From positions 1-55,035 of the forward strand of contig CAZDXJ010000008.1 in assembly GCA_964509475.1 (NCBI GenBank): a stretch of 55,035 bases of DNA, given 5' to 3'. The notes beneath the pieces were generated by a model. The model did no database searches. It was not told where the DNA came from and saw only the letters and a list, made by a program, of their open reading frames with translations. This stretch comes from CAZDXJ01 sp964509475. GTDB taxonomy: Bacteria > Pseudomonadota > Gammaproteobacteria > Methylococcales > Methylomonadaceae. Position 1 is the stretch's first letter. The number at the start of each line of letters is the position of its first letter. Below are positions 9,929 to 18,336 of this stretch, piece after piece. Made by a program: the position numbers and the translations under genes.

Positions 9929-10269
9929 GGTTATTGAGTGTGCGTCAGCTCGACAAATTGCAAGGGTTGTTCTATGGATATAAATACCAAATTCCTGAAT
10001 AATTATAGGTGGTTTGTTGGTGTATTGCAAAATAATGTTGTTTTTATGCGAAATTTAAACTGGAGTTCTCCTATAAAATGGAGTATTCTATTTTATTATA
10101 AGGCAATCTATTGTTATATTTGAGCTGTCAACGGGTTCGGAGAAGTGGCGTTTTCGGGTTTGTTGTTTATTTACAACGCAAGTATCAAAGTATTGCGTTT
10201 GTACGGCTTGTTTAAATCAGAAAAAGATAGCCTGCCAAACAATTTCGTGGTTTTTTTGAGGATGTGTTC
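9929..10269. promoter_or_regulatory. Divergent promoter region between sqs and hpnH
   Basis: This AT-rich gap of about 340 bases separates the two hopanoid transcription units and must hold promoters for both. It contains runs such as TTTTATTATAAGG and the small inverted repeat GTTGT-TTATTT-ACAAC. I could not assign a convincing -35/-10 pair in either direction. No gene is visible in it. Confidence 0.5.
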
Positions 10270-11370
10270 ATGAGTGTCCCTTTGCTGCAACAATTTACAG
10301 TAGCTAAATATCTGATTAAACAAAAACTGAAAGGCGTTGAAAAATATCCTTTGGTTCTGATGCTGGAGCCGCTCTATCGCTGTAACCTGGCTTGTGCCGG
10401 ATGTGGAAAGATCGACCACCCCGATGAAATCCTGAATCGCCGCCTCTCGGTCGCCGAATGCCTGCAAGCGGTTGATGAGTGTGATGTGCCAATCGTCTCG
10501 ATTCCAGGTGGTGAACCGTTACTCCATAAACAAATGCCGGAAATTGTAAAAGGCATCATCGCCAGGAAAAAATTCGTTTATTTATGTACCAATGCCTTGC
10601 TGTTGAAAAAACGGATTGATGACTATCAACCTTCTCCTTATCTGACCTTTTCGATACATCTGGATGGCAATCGGGAGCGCCACGATGCCTCGGTTTGTCA
10701 GGAAGGCGTTTTTGACCGCGCCGTGGAAGCCATTAAATTGGCCTTGGGCAAAGGCTTCCGGGTTAATGTAAACTGCACCCTATTTCAAGGCGAGAAGGCC
10801 CAGGAAGTCGCTGATTTTCTTGATTATGCAATGGCGCTGGGCATTGAAGGCGTCACCATTTCGCCGGGTTTCAGTTACGAAAAAGCGCCACAACAGGATA
10901 TTTTTATTAAAAGCAAGGATACCAAGGAATTATTCCGGGGTATTTTTAAAATTGGCAAAAAACGTAAATGGCGCTTGAACCATTCCTCCTTGTATCTGGA
11001 TTTTCTGGCCGGTAATCAAAGTTATCAATGCACGCCCTGGGGTAATGTGACCCGCAGCGTTTTTGGCTGGCAAAAACCCTGTTATTTATTGGATGACGAA
11101 GGTTATGCCGACAGTTTGCAGGAAATGATGGAGACAACACCTTGGAAAAAATATGGCCGTTCAAATAACCCGAAATGTGCGAGTTGTATGGCACATTGTG
11201 GCTATGAGGCGAGTGCTGTTGAAGATATGCTGAAAAACCCTCTCAAAGGTTTGCTGGTTTCCTTGCGCGGCCCGAAAACAACAGGCGACATGGTACCCGA
11301 AGCCACACCCAATTACCCGGTTGACGAAACACCGGCATTGCAGGATATACCCGTTAGGGTTGAATCCTGA
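10270..11370 (+). CDS. hpnH: HpnH adenosylhopane synthase (radical SAM)
   Basis: This is a 366-residue radical SAM enzyme. The cluster motif CxxxCxxC is at Cys38, Cys42 and Cys45 (YRCNLACAGCG), followed by the SAM-binding SIPGGEPLL. A C-terminal cysteine region (CASCMAHCGYEA) is conserved in HpnH. The enzyme adds a 5'-deoxyadenosyl group to hopene, the first side-chain step. ATG at 10270 is chosen over GTG at 10264 because GAGGA (10258-10262) lies 7 bases before it and the family begins MSVPL-QQ. It heads the plus-strand hopanoid unit, with hpnB 6 bases downstream. Confidence 0.95.
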   Translation: MSVPLLQQFTVAKYLIKQKLKGVEKYPLVLMLEPLYRCNLACAGCGKIDHPDEILNRRLSVAECLQAVDECDVPIVSIPGGEPLLHKQMPEIVKGIIARKKFVYLCTNALLLKKRIDDYQPSPYLTFSIHLDGNRERHDASVCQEGVFDRAVEAIKLALGKGFRVNVNCTLFQGEKAQEVADFLDYAMALGIEGVTISPGFSYEKAPQQDIFIKSKDTKELFRGIFKIGKKRKWRLNHSSLYLDFLAGNQSYQCTPWGNVTRSVFGWQKPCYLLDDEGYADSLQEMMETTPWKKYGRSNNPKCASCMAHCGYEASAVEDMLKNPLKGLLVSLRGPKTTGDMVPEATPNYPVDETPALQDIPVRVES

Positions 11371-11376
11371 GACAAT

Positions 11377-12501
11377 ATGTACGATTATGCCTTGTTGTTA
11401 TCGGCTGGTGCGGCCCTGATTTGGGGTGTTACACTTTGTTTGCCCGGGTTGGCGTGGACAACCCGGGAAGTTCTGGAAGCCGATCAGAATGAGCAAATAT
11501 TGGATTTAAGCGATATCAGCGTTATCATTCCAGCCCGGAACGAAGCCGAAGTCATTGAAAAAACCTTGCTGGCCTTGGTAAGACAAGGGTCAGGATTGAA
11601 TATTATTCTGGTCGATGATGAGTCCACCGACACTACCGTGGATAAGGCCAGGGCCTTGCAGATCGATAATTTGCAAATCATCCGTGGCAAGCCATTGCCT
11701 GCCGGCTGGACAGGCAAGTTGTGGGCGCAGCAACAAGGTTTGCAAGCCGTGCAAACTGCCAATACCTTGCTTCTGGATGCCGATATCGAATTGTTGCCGG
11801 GTATTGTAAAAAGTCTTAAATTAAAACAGCAAACAGAAGATTTGCATCTGGTTTCCTTAATGGCGCGGCTGCGCTTTGTCTCGTTTTGGGAAAAGTTGTT
11901 AATGCCGGCCTTTATTCATTTTTTTAAAATGCTGTATCCTTTCTCGCTGGCCAACCGACCCGCTTCCAAAGTCGCCGCTGCGGCCGGCGGCTGTATTCTG
12001 GTCAAAACCGAATGCCTGCATAAAATAAACGCCATGACATCGATTAAAGACGCACTTATCGACGATTGTACACTGGCAAAAAAAATAAAATCAGCCGGCT
12101 ATAAAACCTGGATTGGTTTGACCCATGGTGTTATAAGCCAGCGCTCCTATATTACGCTACACGAAATATGGGATATGGTGGCACGCACGGCTTATAGTCA
12201 ATTGCATTATTCATTATCATTGTTAGGAGTTTGTACAATACTCATGCTGATAATGTATATTTTTCCCGTTTTTGGCGTATTTTATTTTACAGGTATCACT
12301 CAGGGCTTGTGCTTTGTATCTGTTTTGATTATGTTGGGTATTTATATACCGACATTGAAATTTTATTCCCTGCCCAGGGGGTGGGCGTTTACAATGCCGT
12401 TTATTGCGGGACTTTATCTGTTAATGACCTGGACATCCGCTGTGCGTTATTGGCAAGGTGAGCGCTCACGCTGGAAAGATCGTATTTATCAAAGCGGCTG
12501 A
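11377..12501 (+). CDS. hpnB: Hopanoid-associated glycosyltransferase HpnB
   Basis: This is a family 2 glycosyltransferase of 374 residues. An N-terminal membrane helix precedes the GT-A domain, which shows SVIIPARNEAEVIEKTL, LVDDESTDTT and the DxD-type LLDADIEL. The C-terminal third has several hydrophobic helices, so it is a membrane enzyme. In hopanoid clusters this is HpnB; its substrate is not settled, but it is thought to glycosylate hopanoid side chains. It lies 6 bases after hpnH and upstream of hpnM. Confidence 0.85.
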   Translation: MYDYALLLSAGAALIWGVTLCLPGLAWTTREVLEADQNEQILDLSDISVIIPARNEAEVIEKTLLALVRQGSGLNIILVDDESTDTTVDKARALQIDNLQIIRGKPLPAGWTGKLWAQQQGLQAVQTANTLLLDADIELLPGIVKSLKLKQQTEDLHLVSLMARLRFVSFWEKLLMPAFIHFFKMLYPFSLANRPASKVAAAAGGCILVKTECLHKINAMTSIKDALIDDCTLAKKIKSAGYKTWIGLTHGVISQRSYITLHEIWDMVARTAYSQLHYSLSLLGVCTILMLIMYIFPVFGVFYFTGITQGLCFVSVLIMLGIYIPTLKFYSLPRGWAFTMPFIAGLYLLMTWTSAVRYWQGERSRWKDRIYQSG

Positions 12502-12558
12502 CTCCGCCTGGTATTTTTTTGCGTTTGTAACTTCATGACTCATTTTTAGGGTAAATGA

Positions 12559-13179
12559 ATGTATTGGTTGACTAAAAAATTTGGTTTCGGTTTTATTCTG
12601 TTTATATTATTCTATCCAGCTTTTAGTTTTGCTGAAGGCGATGCGGCACTTTCAGCCCGGCAAGTGATTGAAAACTTCCAGGCAACACTGTTGGAAGTCA
12701 TGAAGCAAGGAAAAAAACTCGGTTATCAGGGGCGATATGATAAATTATATGGGCCGGTTACCGAAAGTCATGATTTATCAAAGATCGCACGCATTGTTGT
12801 TGGCAAGGAATGGAAAAAACTAAACGATGAGCAAAAACAACAAATGGATGCTGTCTTTACCCACTTAAGTGTTGCTTCCTATGCTTATAATTTCAAGGAT
12901 TATAACGGTGAATCCTTCAAATACGAGTCTGAAGAAAAAACGGCACGCGGCGGCATCATCGTCCGATCCTTATTTGTGATTCCGGATGACAAGGATGTAA
13001 AATTCGAATATATGTTGAAAAAGAGCCGCGGTTCCTGGCGGATTATCAATATTATCGCCAATGGCGTGAGTGACCTGGCCTTGAAACGTTCGGAATACAG
13101 CAGTGTGTTAAAACGTGAAGGCTTCGATGGTTTGATAGGCAAGTTAAAAGGCAAGATTGAAAGATATTCCAAACAATAA
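12559..13179 (+). CDS. hpnM: HpnM, MlaC/Ttg2D-family periplasmic lipid-binding protein
   Basis: This 206-residue protein has a signal peptide (helix about 8-23 ending SFAEG) and a single MlaC-like domain. YQGRYDKLYGPVTESHDLSKIARIVVG and LKREGFDGLIGKLKGKI are typical of the family. MlaC proteins carry lipids across the periplasm; in hopanoid operons the HpnM form is assumed to carry hopanoids or related lipid. It is followed 11 bases later by an MlaA-type lipoprotein, a natural outer-membrane partner. Confidence 0.85.
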   Translation: MYWLTKKFGFGFILFILFYPAFSFAEGDAALSARQVIENFQATLLEVMKQGKKLGYQGRYDKLYGPVTESHDLSKIARIVVGKEWKKLNDEQKQQMDAVFTHLSVASYAYNFKDYNGESFKYESEEKTARGGIIVRSLFVIPDDKDVKFEYMLKKSRGSWRIINIIANGVSDLALKRSEYSSVLKREGFDGLIGKLKGKIERYSKQ

Positions 13180-13190
13180 GCGGAACACGA

Positions 13191-14192
13191 ATGATGTATA
13201 AACCAGACCAACAAAACAAGGTTCTTTATTTTTTGTTGGTCGTTTTTGTACTGCTCGGAGGTTGCAGCACTCAGCATGTTATAAACTACGAAACAGAAGT
13301 ATCGAAACCCTCAGAGGATGAGGTGATCGGGCAAGCAGACGAGGAAAAAGACCCGCTGGAAGGCTTTAACCGGGCTATGTATCAATTTAACGACACTGTG
13401 GACACCCTGATCGCAGAACCGATAACAGTGGTTTATAAATGGATTTTCCCTCAGTTTGTACAAGATGGTGTTTCCAATTTCTATTCCAACCTGAACGGCT
13501 TCAATGTCTTGGTAAATGATTTTCTGCAAGGCAAATTCAGTCAAGGTCTTTCCGATACTGGTCGCTTGGTGTTAAACAGTACGGCAGGTTTGGCAGGTAT
13601 TGTTGATGTCGCAAGCCACGTTGGCCTTGAGCAACACGATGAAGACTTTGAACAAACCCTGGCTGTTTGGGGGGTGCCTTCCGGTCCTTATCTGGTTTTA
13701 CCTTTTGTCGGTCCGGCAACATTACGTGGCATCCCAGGGTTTGTTGTTGATGCAGCCGGCCATCCGGTCACTTATCTGCCCATTCCATTTGCTGCGGTTG
13801 GGGCACTGAATGCCCGTGCCAATGCGGAAGGGGCTTTGAAGTTTATTGATGAAGCGGCTCTGGATCCGTATGTTTTTACCCGCGAATCCTATTTGCAGTT
13901 TCGGGAACATCAAATCAAGGATGGTGAAAATGACACACCGGATGACTTGCTTGATTTCAATGAGGAGCTGTTTGAAGACGAGGCTTTTGAAGAGGAAGAA
14001 GCCGGCAGCGGCCAGGGTAGTGCTGAACATCCCGGGTTAGACGATGCCTTAACGACAGGCCATGCGCATGAATCAGCACCTGTTCAAACCGATAAGATCA
14101 AGCCGGATCAGGAGACAGCCGACAAGAGTGCGGCTGAAAAAGATATTTCAACACATCAGGCCGCTCATCCGGCAGATGGGAATTTTCAATAA
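13191..14192 (+). CDS. mlaA: MlaA/VacJ-family outer-membrane lipoprotein with long acidic tail
   Basis: This is a 333-residue lipoprotein. The lipobox LLGGC places the lipidated Cys at 25. The MlaA domain follows with DPLEGFNRAMYQFND, NFYSNLN and GRLVLNSTAGLAG. MlaA sits in the outer membrane and exchanges lipid with a periplasmic MlaC partner, here HpnM. The C-terminal stretch from about residue 240 is acidic, low-complexity and longer than in E. coli MlaA. Its last 7 bases overlap the 3' end of convergent apt. No MlaFEDB permease is in the window. Confidence 0.87.
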   Translation: MMYKPDQQNKVLYFLLVVFVLLGGCSTQHVINYETEVSKPSEDEVIGQADEEKDPLEGFNRAMYQFNDTVDTLIAEPITVVYKWIFPQFVQDGVSNFYSNLNGFNVLVNDFLQGKFSQGLSDTGRLVLNSTAGLAGIVDVASHVGLEQHDEDFEQTLAVWGVPSGPYLVLPFVGPATLRGIPGFVVDAAGHPVTYLPIPFAAVGALNARANAEGALKFIDEAALDPYVFTRESYLQFREHQIKDGENDTPDDLLDFNEELFEDEAFEEEEAGSGQGSAEHPGLDDALTTGHAHESAPVQTDKIKPDQETADKSAAEKDISTHQAAHPADGNFQ

Positions 14193-14701
14193 TGCAATAA
14201 AGAATGCACTTCATAAGAAGCCAGTTTTTGCCGGCCCTGCAAAAAATCCAGTTCCACGACAAAAGCAATGGCTTCGACCGTAGCGCCGAGTTTTTCAACG
14301 AGATCGCAGCTTGCTTTGGCGGTCCCGCCGGTTGCCAGTAAATCGTCGATTAGCAAAACCCGGTCATTTTTATCAAACGCATCGATATGCGCTTCCAGGG
14401 AAGCCGATCCATATTCCAGGTCGTAACATACGGTTTGCACATCATAGGGCAATTTCCCGGGTTTTCTGAGCGGAACGAAGCTGATCCCCAGTTCCCAGGC
14501 AACCAAAGAGCCAAAAATAAAACCACGCGCTTCCATGCCCGCCACCACATTGATATTGCGTCCCAAAAAGGGATGAATCAACTGATGCACAGCCAGACGT
14601 AACGTAGCTGGATCCTTGACCAATGGGGTGATGTCTTTGAAAATGATACCAGGTTTCGGGAAATCAGGAATATCACGGATTTTAGCTTTAAGTCTTTCCA
14701 T
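14186..14701 (-). CDS. apt: Adenine phosphoribosyltransferase
   Basis: This 171-residue protein is a type I phosphoribosyltransferase. The PRPP loop VLLIDDLLATGGTA, the N-terminal IPDFPKPGIIFKDITPL and AGMEARGFIFG mark it as Apt, which converts adenine plus PRPP to AMP. It is convergent with mlaA and overlaps it by 7 bases. HpnG, encoded in the same locus, releases adenine during hopanoid side-chain synthesis, so the position may reflect salvage; this is inference. Confidence 0.93.
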   Translation of the reverse strand: MERLKAKIRDIPDFPKPGIIFKDITPLVKDPATLRLAVHQLIHPFLGRNINVVAGMEARGFIFGSLVAWELGISFVPLRKPGKLPYDVQTVCYDLEYGSASLEAHIDAFDKNDRVLLIDDLLATGGTAKASCDLVEKLGATVEAIAFVVELDFLQGRQKLASYEVHSLLHY

Positions 14702-14824
14702 AAGAAAAGTTATATTTCTATCAAGTTATGGCAATAAAGTAAGGATTTAATCACGAAAAACAGGAAAAAGCACGCAATTTTTAAGCCTATGCGTTTTGCA
14801 AAATATTGTCAGGATTATTAACTG

Positions 14825-14989
14825 ATGTTACTGGGCAGCCCGATGGAATACGCGGCCATGCAACAATTCAGCGGTAAAAAATCTGAATTTCCGCACCTTT
14901 GGGGGGATATTCCGGCGCGGCCGTTCCTTGGGATTTCAAAGGAAGATAGGCAGGCGATTTTGGATATTGTCGAAGCGTATTTGTCCTGA
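14825..14989 (+). pseudogene. Relic of Mu-like phage virion morphogenesis protein (C-terminal end)
   Basis: This is a 54-codon open frame ending in TGA. The peptide contains MEYAAMQQFSGKK and IPARPFLGISKEDRQAILDI, the conserved C-terminal signature of the Mu gpG / P2 gpS-type virion morphogenesis proteins (PARPFLG-S-ED---I). Only the C-terminal third of the usual protein is present and a stop lies just upstream. It is a degraded phage remnant, not a functional gene. No integrase, portal or other phage gene is nearby. Confidence 0.6.
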
Positions 14990-15099
14990 ATCGAATATAA
15001 TGCGATTTAAGCGCCGTTTTTCACTCACCCGCTACATTATGGTACTCGTTTTTTATTTTCGCAATTTATTTTTGATGTTTCAGTTCCGGGCGGAAGTAG

Positions 15100-15119
15100 G
15101 GGCGTATTGCAATACGCCC
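15100..15119. repeat. 20-bp perfect palindrome
   Basis: GGGCGTATTGCAATACGCCC is a perfect self-complementary sequence inside a GC-richer patch, and a partial echo (CGCAATATGCCC) follows a few bases later. It resembles the palindromic REP-like hairpins scattered in many bacterial genomes. Its function is unknown. Confidence 0.6.
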
Positions 15120-15150
15120 GTACGCAATATGCCCGTACAGGTGTGCAAAA

Positions 15151-15261
15151 GCTGGCGATGGCTTGACAGAAACGGAATGGCGGCGGCTACCGGAAATTAT
15201 TCGCAACCCGGATCAGATATTGTTTGATACCCGTATTGAGCCACTTTTCCAGAACACATGA
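15151..15261 (+). pseudogene. Relic of Mu-like phage head morphogenesis (gpF-like) C terminus
   Basis: This open frame ends at the TGA that overlaps the rmuC start. It encodes AGDGLTETEWRRLPEII followed by RNPDQILFDTR. The pattern LT-xx-W-xx-LP-ii---P--vLfDtr is the usual C-terminal end of SPP1 gp7/Mu gpF-like minor head proteins. Upstream sequence in this frame soon loses resemblance. With the relic at 14,825 it marks an almost fully deleted Mu-like prophage. The gene order (G-like before F-like) is opposite to that in phage Mu, so rearrangement has occurred. Confidence 0.45.
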
Positions 15262-16661
15262 TGAATGATATTTTTTTGTTGAGTGCTATCATCACCGGAT
15301 TTTTGTTTTGTACTGTTTTACTGTTGCAATATCTTGTATTGAGAAAACTAAACAGGCTTTCTACATCCAATGCGGAACAAATTCGTGCCGAGTTAATTGC
15401 TCTGCTAGAGAGCAATAACGACATTTTGAAAACGGGTTTGTTGGATTCACGCCGGGAATTGCGTGAAGTCAGCACCGAAAACAGACTGGAAATAAATGAG
15501 CTGTTCAGGGGGTTTCAAGAAACCTTGCAACAAAATGACAAGAACAACCGCCTGGAACTGAATACAGCATTGCAATCTTTTGAAAGAAAATTTTCTGAAG
15601 GGATCAAGGATTTCAACGAACAGCTAAGATTGCAATTTATGGATTTGAATAAACAACAAATGGAGGCGAACCAACGGGTTAAAACCAGTATCAACGAAAT
15701 TCGGGAAAGCATTGAAAAGCAATTACAGACAATCCGGGAAGATAATAGCCGGCAATTGCATGAAATGCGCAGAACCGTTGATGAAAAACTCCATGATACT
15801 TTGGAAAAACGGTTGAGCGAATCCTTTAAATTGGTCAGTGAACGTCTGGAACAGGTTCATAAAGGTCTTGGGGAAATGCAGAATCTGGCGGTCGGGGTAG
15901 GGGACTTGAAAAAAGTATTATCGAACGTCAAGACTCGTGGTATCCTGGGCGAATACCAATTAGGTAATATTCTGGAACAGATTCTGTCTCCCGAGCAATT
16001 CGATATCAATGTTGCAACCAAAAAGGGGAGCCAGGCCAATGTTGAATACGCCATCAAATTGCCGGGCAAAATGGATGAAAAAACCGTATGGCTGCCGGTT
16101 GATTCCAAGTTTCCGCTGGACAGTTATCAAGCGTTATTGACCGCCTTGGAGGAAGGTGATGCAGACAATATCCAGGGCATGCAGAAACGGCTTTTAAAAA
16201 CCGTGGAAAATTTTGCCAGAGATATCAGCACTAAATATATCGATCCACCCAATACCACCGATTTTGCAATCATGTTTCTGCCTATAGAAAGCTTATATGC
16301 CGAGATACTGCGCCATCCCAGTGTATTTGAAAAATTACAACGGACTTATCGGGTGACCATTACCGGACCGACAACCTTATCCGCGTTATTGAACAGTTTG
16401 CACATGGGCTTTAGAACTCTGGCCGTGCAAAAACGCAGCAGTGAAGTATGGCATGTGCTGGCCGAAGTGAAAACAGAGTTTGCCAAATACGGCATCCAAC
16501 TGAGCAAGGTGCAAAAGCAATTGCGATCAGCCTCGGATTCCCTGGAAACCTTGCAAACAACCCGTACCAACGTAATGGAAAGGAAGTTACGTGATGTCGA
16601 GGCCCTGGAACTCGAAAATGCTGCCGATCCGGTTGTATTACTGGAGGACGATAAAAATTAA
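15258..16661 (+). CDS. rmuC: RmuC-family DNA recombination protein
   Basis: This is a 467-residue protein. An N-terminal membrane helix (about 5-22) is followed by a long charged coiled coil (about 25-200) and the conserved RmuC domain from about 205 (GVGDLKKVLSNVKTRGILGEYQL, WLPVDSKFPLDSYQ, FAIMFLPIESLYAEIL). RmuC limits DNA inversions at short inverted repeats; the domain is related to nuclease folds. Two adjacent ATG codons (15258 and 15261) are possible starts. It is monocistronic, directly downstream of the phage relics. Confidence 0.92.
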   Translation: MMNDIFLLSAIITGFLFCTVLLLQYLVLRKLNRLSTSNAEQIRAELIALLESNNDILKTGLLDSRRELREVSTENRLEINELFRGFQETLQQNDKNNRLELNTALQSFERKFSEGIKDFNEQLRLQFMDLNKQQMEANQRVKTSINEIRESIEKQLQTIREDNSRQLHEMRRTVDEKLHDTLEKRLSESFKLVSERLEQVHKGLGEMQNLAVGVGDLKKVLSNVKTRGILGEYQLGNILEQILSPEQFDINVATKKGSQANVEYAIKLPGKMDEKTVWLPVDSKFPLDSYQALLTALEEGDADNIQGMQKRLLKTVENFARDISTKYIDPPNTTDFAIMFLPIESLYAEILRHPSVFEKLQRTYRVTITGPTTLSALLNSLHMGFRTLAVQKRSSEVWHVLAEVKTEFAKYGIQLSKVQKQLRSASDSLETLQTTRTNVMERKLRDVEALELENAADPVVLLEDDKN

Positions 16662-16823
16662 AGGTCTTTTTATCCAGACGCCGGGGGGTTATGGCGGCGC
16701 ACAAAAAACCTTAATATATACCAAGCCGAACGCCTCCAAACGACCTATACCTTGGCATCACCCAATCTGCTTCTGGATTGCTGCCCTTTTTTCATGTATT
16801 AATTTTATGTGGATTTTTGGTAT
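16662..16823. other. Intergenic stretch, nothing recognised
   Basis: This stretch after rmuC shows no convincing gene, RNA or terminator. A reading frame crosses it but has no family resemblance and runs on into the repeat element that follows. Confidence 0.4.
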
Positions 16824-16999
16824 CTACTCACCCCCTCTGAAAAGCCGGTGCAGGTTGTTGATTTATCAGGCTTGCCCAGCCCTTCCACGGAAGAGCTGGG
16901 CTTGCATAACCTGGGATGTTATGCAGAACGACAGGGATGTATTCACGTGTCCTGATAAATCAATGACCTACGGCGGCTACAACACAACAGGGTGAGTAG
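16824..16999. repeat. 176-bp inverted-repeat-bounded element, copy 1
   Basis: The element is bounded by perfect 10-bp terminal inverted repeats CTACTCACCC and GGGTGAGTAG. Inside, TTGATTTATCAGG and CCTGATAAATCAA form a 13-bp inverted repeat, and between them CCCAGC-C-CTTCC / GGAAG-A-GCTGGG forms a central hairpin. A second copy of exactly the same length is at 22,771-22,946 in the same orientation. There is no coding capacity. It may be a non-autonomous mobile element or a structured dispersed repeat; no target-site duplication is obvious. Confidence 0.8.
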
Positions 17000-17599
17000 T
17001 TGCGTTTTCATTTTCATTTCTCCGTGCTGGTATGCACCTATTGATAGTTTCACAAACAGGATATTGGATGGAGTTAACTCCAGGTCAAGAAGTTTATACT
17101 CCGCACGGTCACGGATGCGGAAAATGATTCGGCCATCGGAAACTGTCTGTCGCCAGGCAGGTGTGCTTGTTCCGGCCTACAGCATGACATGCAGGGTCAA
17201 TCAAGCCCGGTACCTTTTTATGTTTTCAGGAAACCGGCTTTTAGACCACGGGAGCAAGAGGGAATTGGTCTCTATATTGGATGGTTTTGGAGCAGCACTG
17301 CTATTACGCGAAGCATAAGTTATGATTTTTTAGATGCTTTTTTGACTTATACAACAAAACCCGCACCTACCCCTCATAGCTAAATTCACTTAACTTAATG
17401 CCGTAAGGGATGTATTCACGCATCCTGATAAAGTCCTTTGTAACAAAGCACGCAGGTAATCCATTCGTTACGTTAGTGAATTTGTACAGGCTGTCGGCTT
17501 GAGGTTTGCCATCAACAGCTATCAAATGTGAGTCCGGCTGTTCAATAAAAACCCCGGTTGCAATGCGTAAGACCGATCGCTTCATATTGCGGGTGACAA
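17000..17599. other. Intergenic region with decayed repeat fragment
   Basis: About 600 bases without a supportable gene. At about 17,405-17,434 the sequence AGGGATGTATTCACG and then ATCCTGATAAA closely follow the right half of the 176-bp element, so a decayed third piece is present. A 72-codon minus-strand frame (17,367-17,585) overlaps that fragment and has no recognisable relatives. Short possible coding traces exist on the minus strand near 17,050-17,130, but I cannot name them. Confidence 0.4.
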
Positions 17600-18334
17600 T
17601 TAAAAAACTTCCTTGTAAGGACGCAAATCCAGTTCATGGGTCCAGGCGCTTGGATGTTGGCAGTGCAGGGCCCAATAGGTTCTCGCAATCGCATCGAGCT
17701 GTAACAAACCGTCTTTATCTTTGCGGGCTACATAATCGGGAAACTGTTTTTTGGCACGTTCACCGTCAATCACGCCATCGATAATGGTATGCACGACATG
17801 GATGCCTTGAGGAGAAAATTCTCTTGCCAACCCTTGAGCGAGCGCTCTTAACCCCGATTTTGCGCTGGCAAATGCGGTAAACGGTGGTTTTGCCCGTATT
17901 GACGCGGTGGCACCGGTAAAAAACAAGGTGCCACGGCCATTTTCCAGCATCGCTTGAATGGCTTCCCTGGCGAATAAAAATGCACCGAGGCAATTTTGTT
18001 TCCATAAAATCGTAAAGATTTCAGCTTCTGTTTCCAATAAAGGTGCTGGAATATTGCTGTCTACATTGTAAACAGCAATATCGATGTTACGGGCGCCAAG
18101 CCGGGCGATTTCAAACAAGTGGGTGACATCATGCTCCTGGGTCGCATCGGCAACAACCGGGCTTACCTGGCCACCTTGCCGATGAATCGCATCGGCAACG
18201 CTTTGCAATTTGTCTTCACTGCGTCCAGCGACGAAAACGTGCAAACCTTTTGCAGCAAAATATCGGGCAAGTGTGGCACCGAGACCTTGCCGGGGACCGA
18301 CTCCAATAATGACGGCGGAACTTTTTGTGTCCAT
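17600..18334 (-). CDS. SDR-family oxidoreductase-like protein lacking the catalytic Tyr
   Basis: This is a 244-residue Rossmann-fold short-chain dehydrogenase. The N-terminal nucleotide-binding segment is VIIGVGPRQGLGATLARYFA. The usual YxxxK appears as FASAK (TAFASAKSGLRAL), so the catalytic Tyr is Phe while Lys is kept. This spelling is found in a subfamily of atypical SDR proteins, so it may bind cofactor without classical dehydrogenase chemistry. The ATG at 18334 is chosen because it follows the carbonic anhydrase stop by 2 bases. Substrate unknown. Confidence 0.8.
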   Translation of the reverse strand: MDTKSSAVIIGVGPRQGLGATLARYFAAKGLHVFVAGRSEDKLQSVADAIHRQGGQVSPVVADATQEHDVTHLFEIARLGARNIDIAVYNVDSNIPAPLLETEAEIFTILWKQNCLGAFLFAREAIQAMLENGRGTLFFTGATASIRAKPPFTAFASAKSGLRALAQGLAREFSPQGIHVVHTIIDGVIDGERAKKQFPDYVARKDKDGLLQLDAIARTYWALHCQHPSAWTHELDLRPYKEVF

Positions 18335-18336
18335 TA

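Noticed and set aside
9929..10030. A 34-residue N-terminal extension of squalene synthase
   Set aside because: The additional residues do not resemble the family and no ribosome binding site precedes the upstream ATG.
14825..15261. An active prophage between apt and rmuC
   Set aside because: Only two C-terminal fragments remain; no integrase, transposase, portal, tail or lysis genes are present.
16591..16995. A 134-codon plus-strand frame at the rmuC 3' end
   Set aside because: It overlaps rmuC and runs into the 176-bp repeat, and its translation looks random.
17367..17585. A 72-codon minus-strand frame after the SDR gene
   Set aside because: It overlaps a decayed piece of the 176-bp element, has no family resemblance and no clear ribosome binding site.
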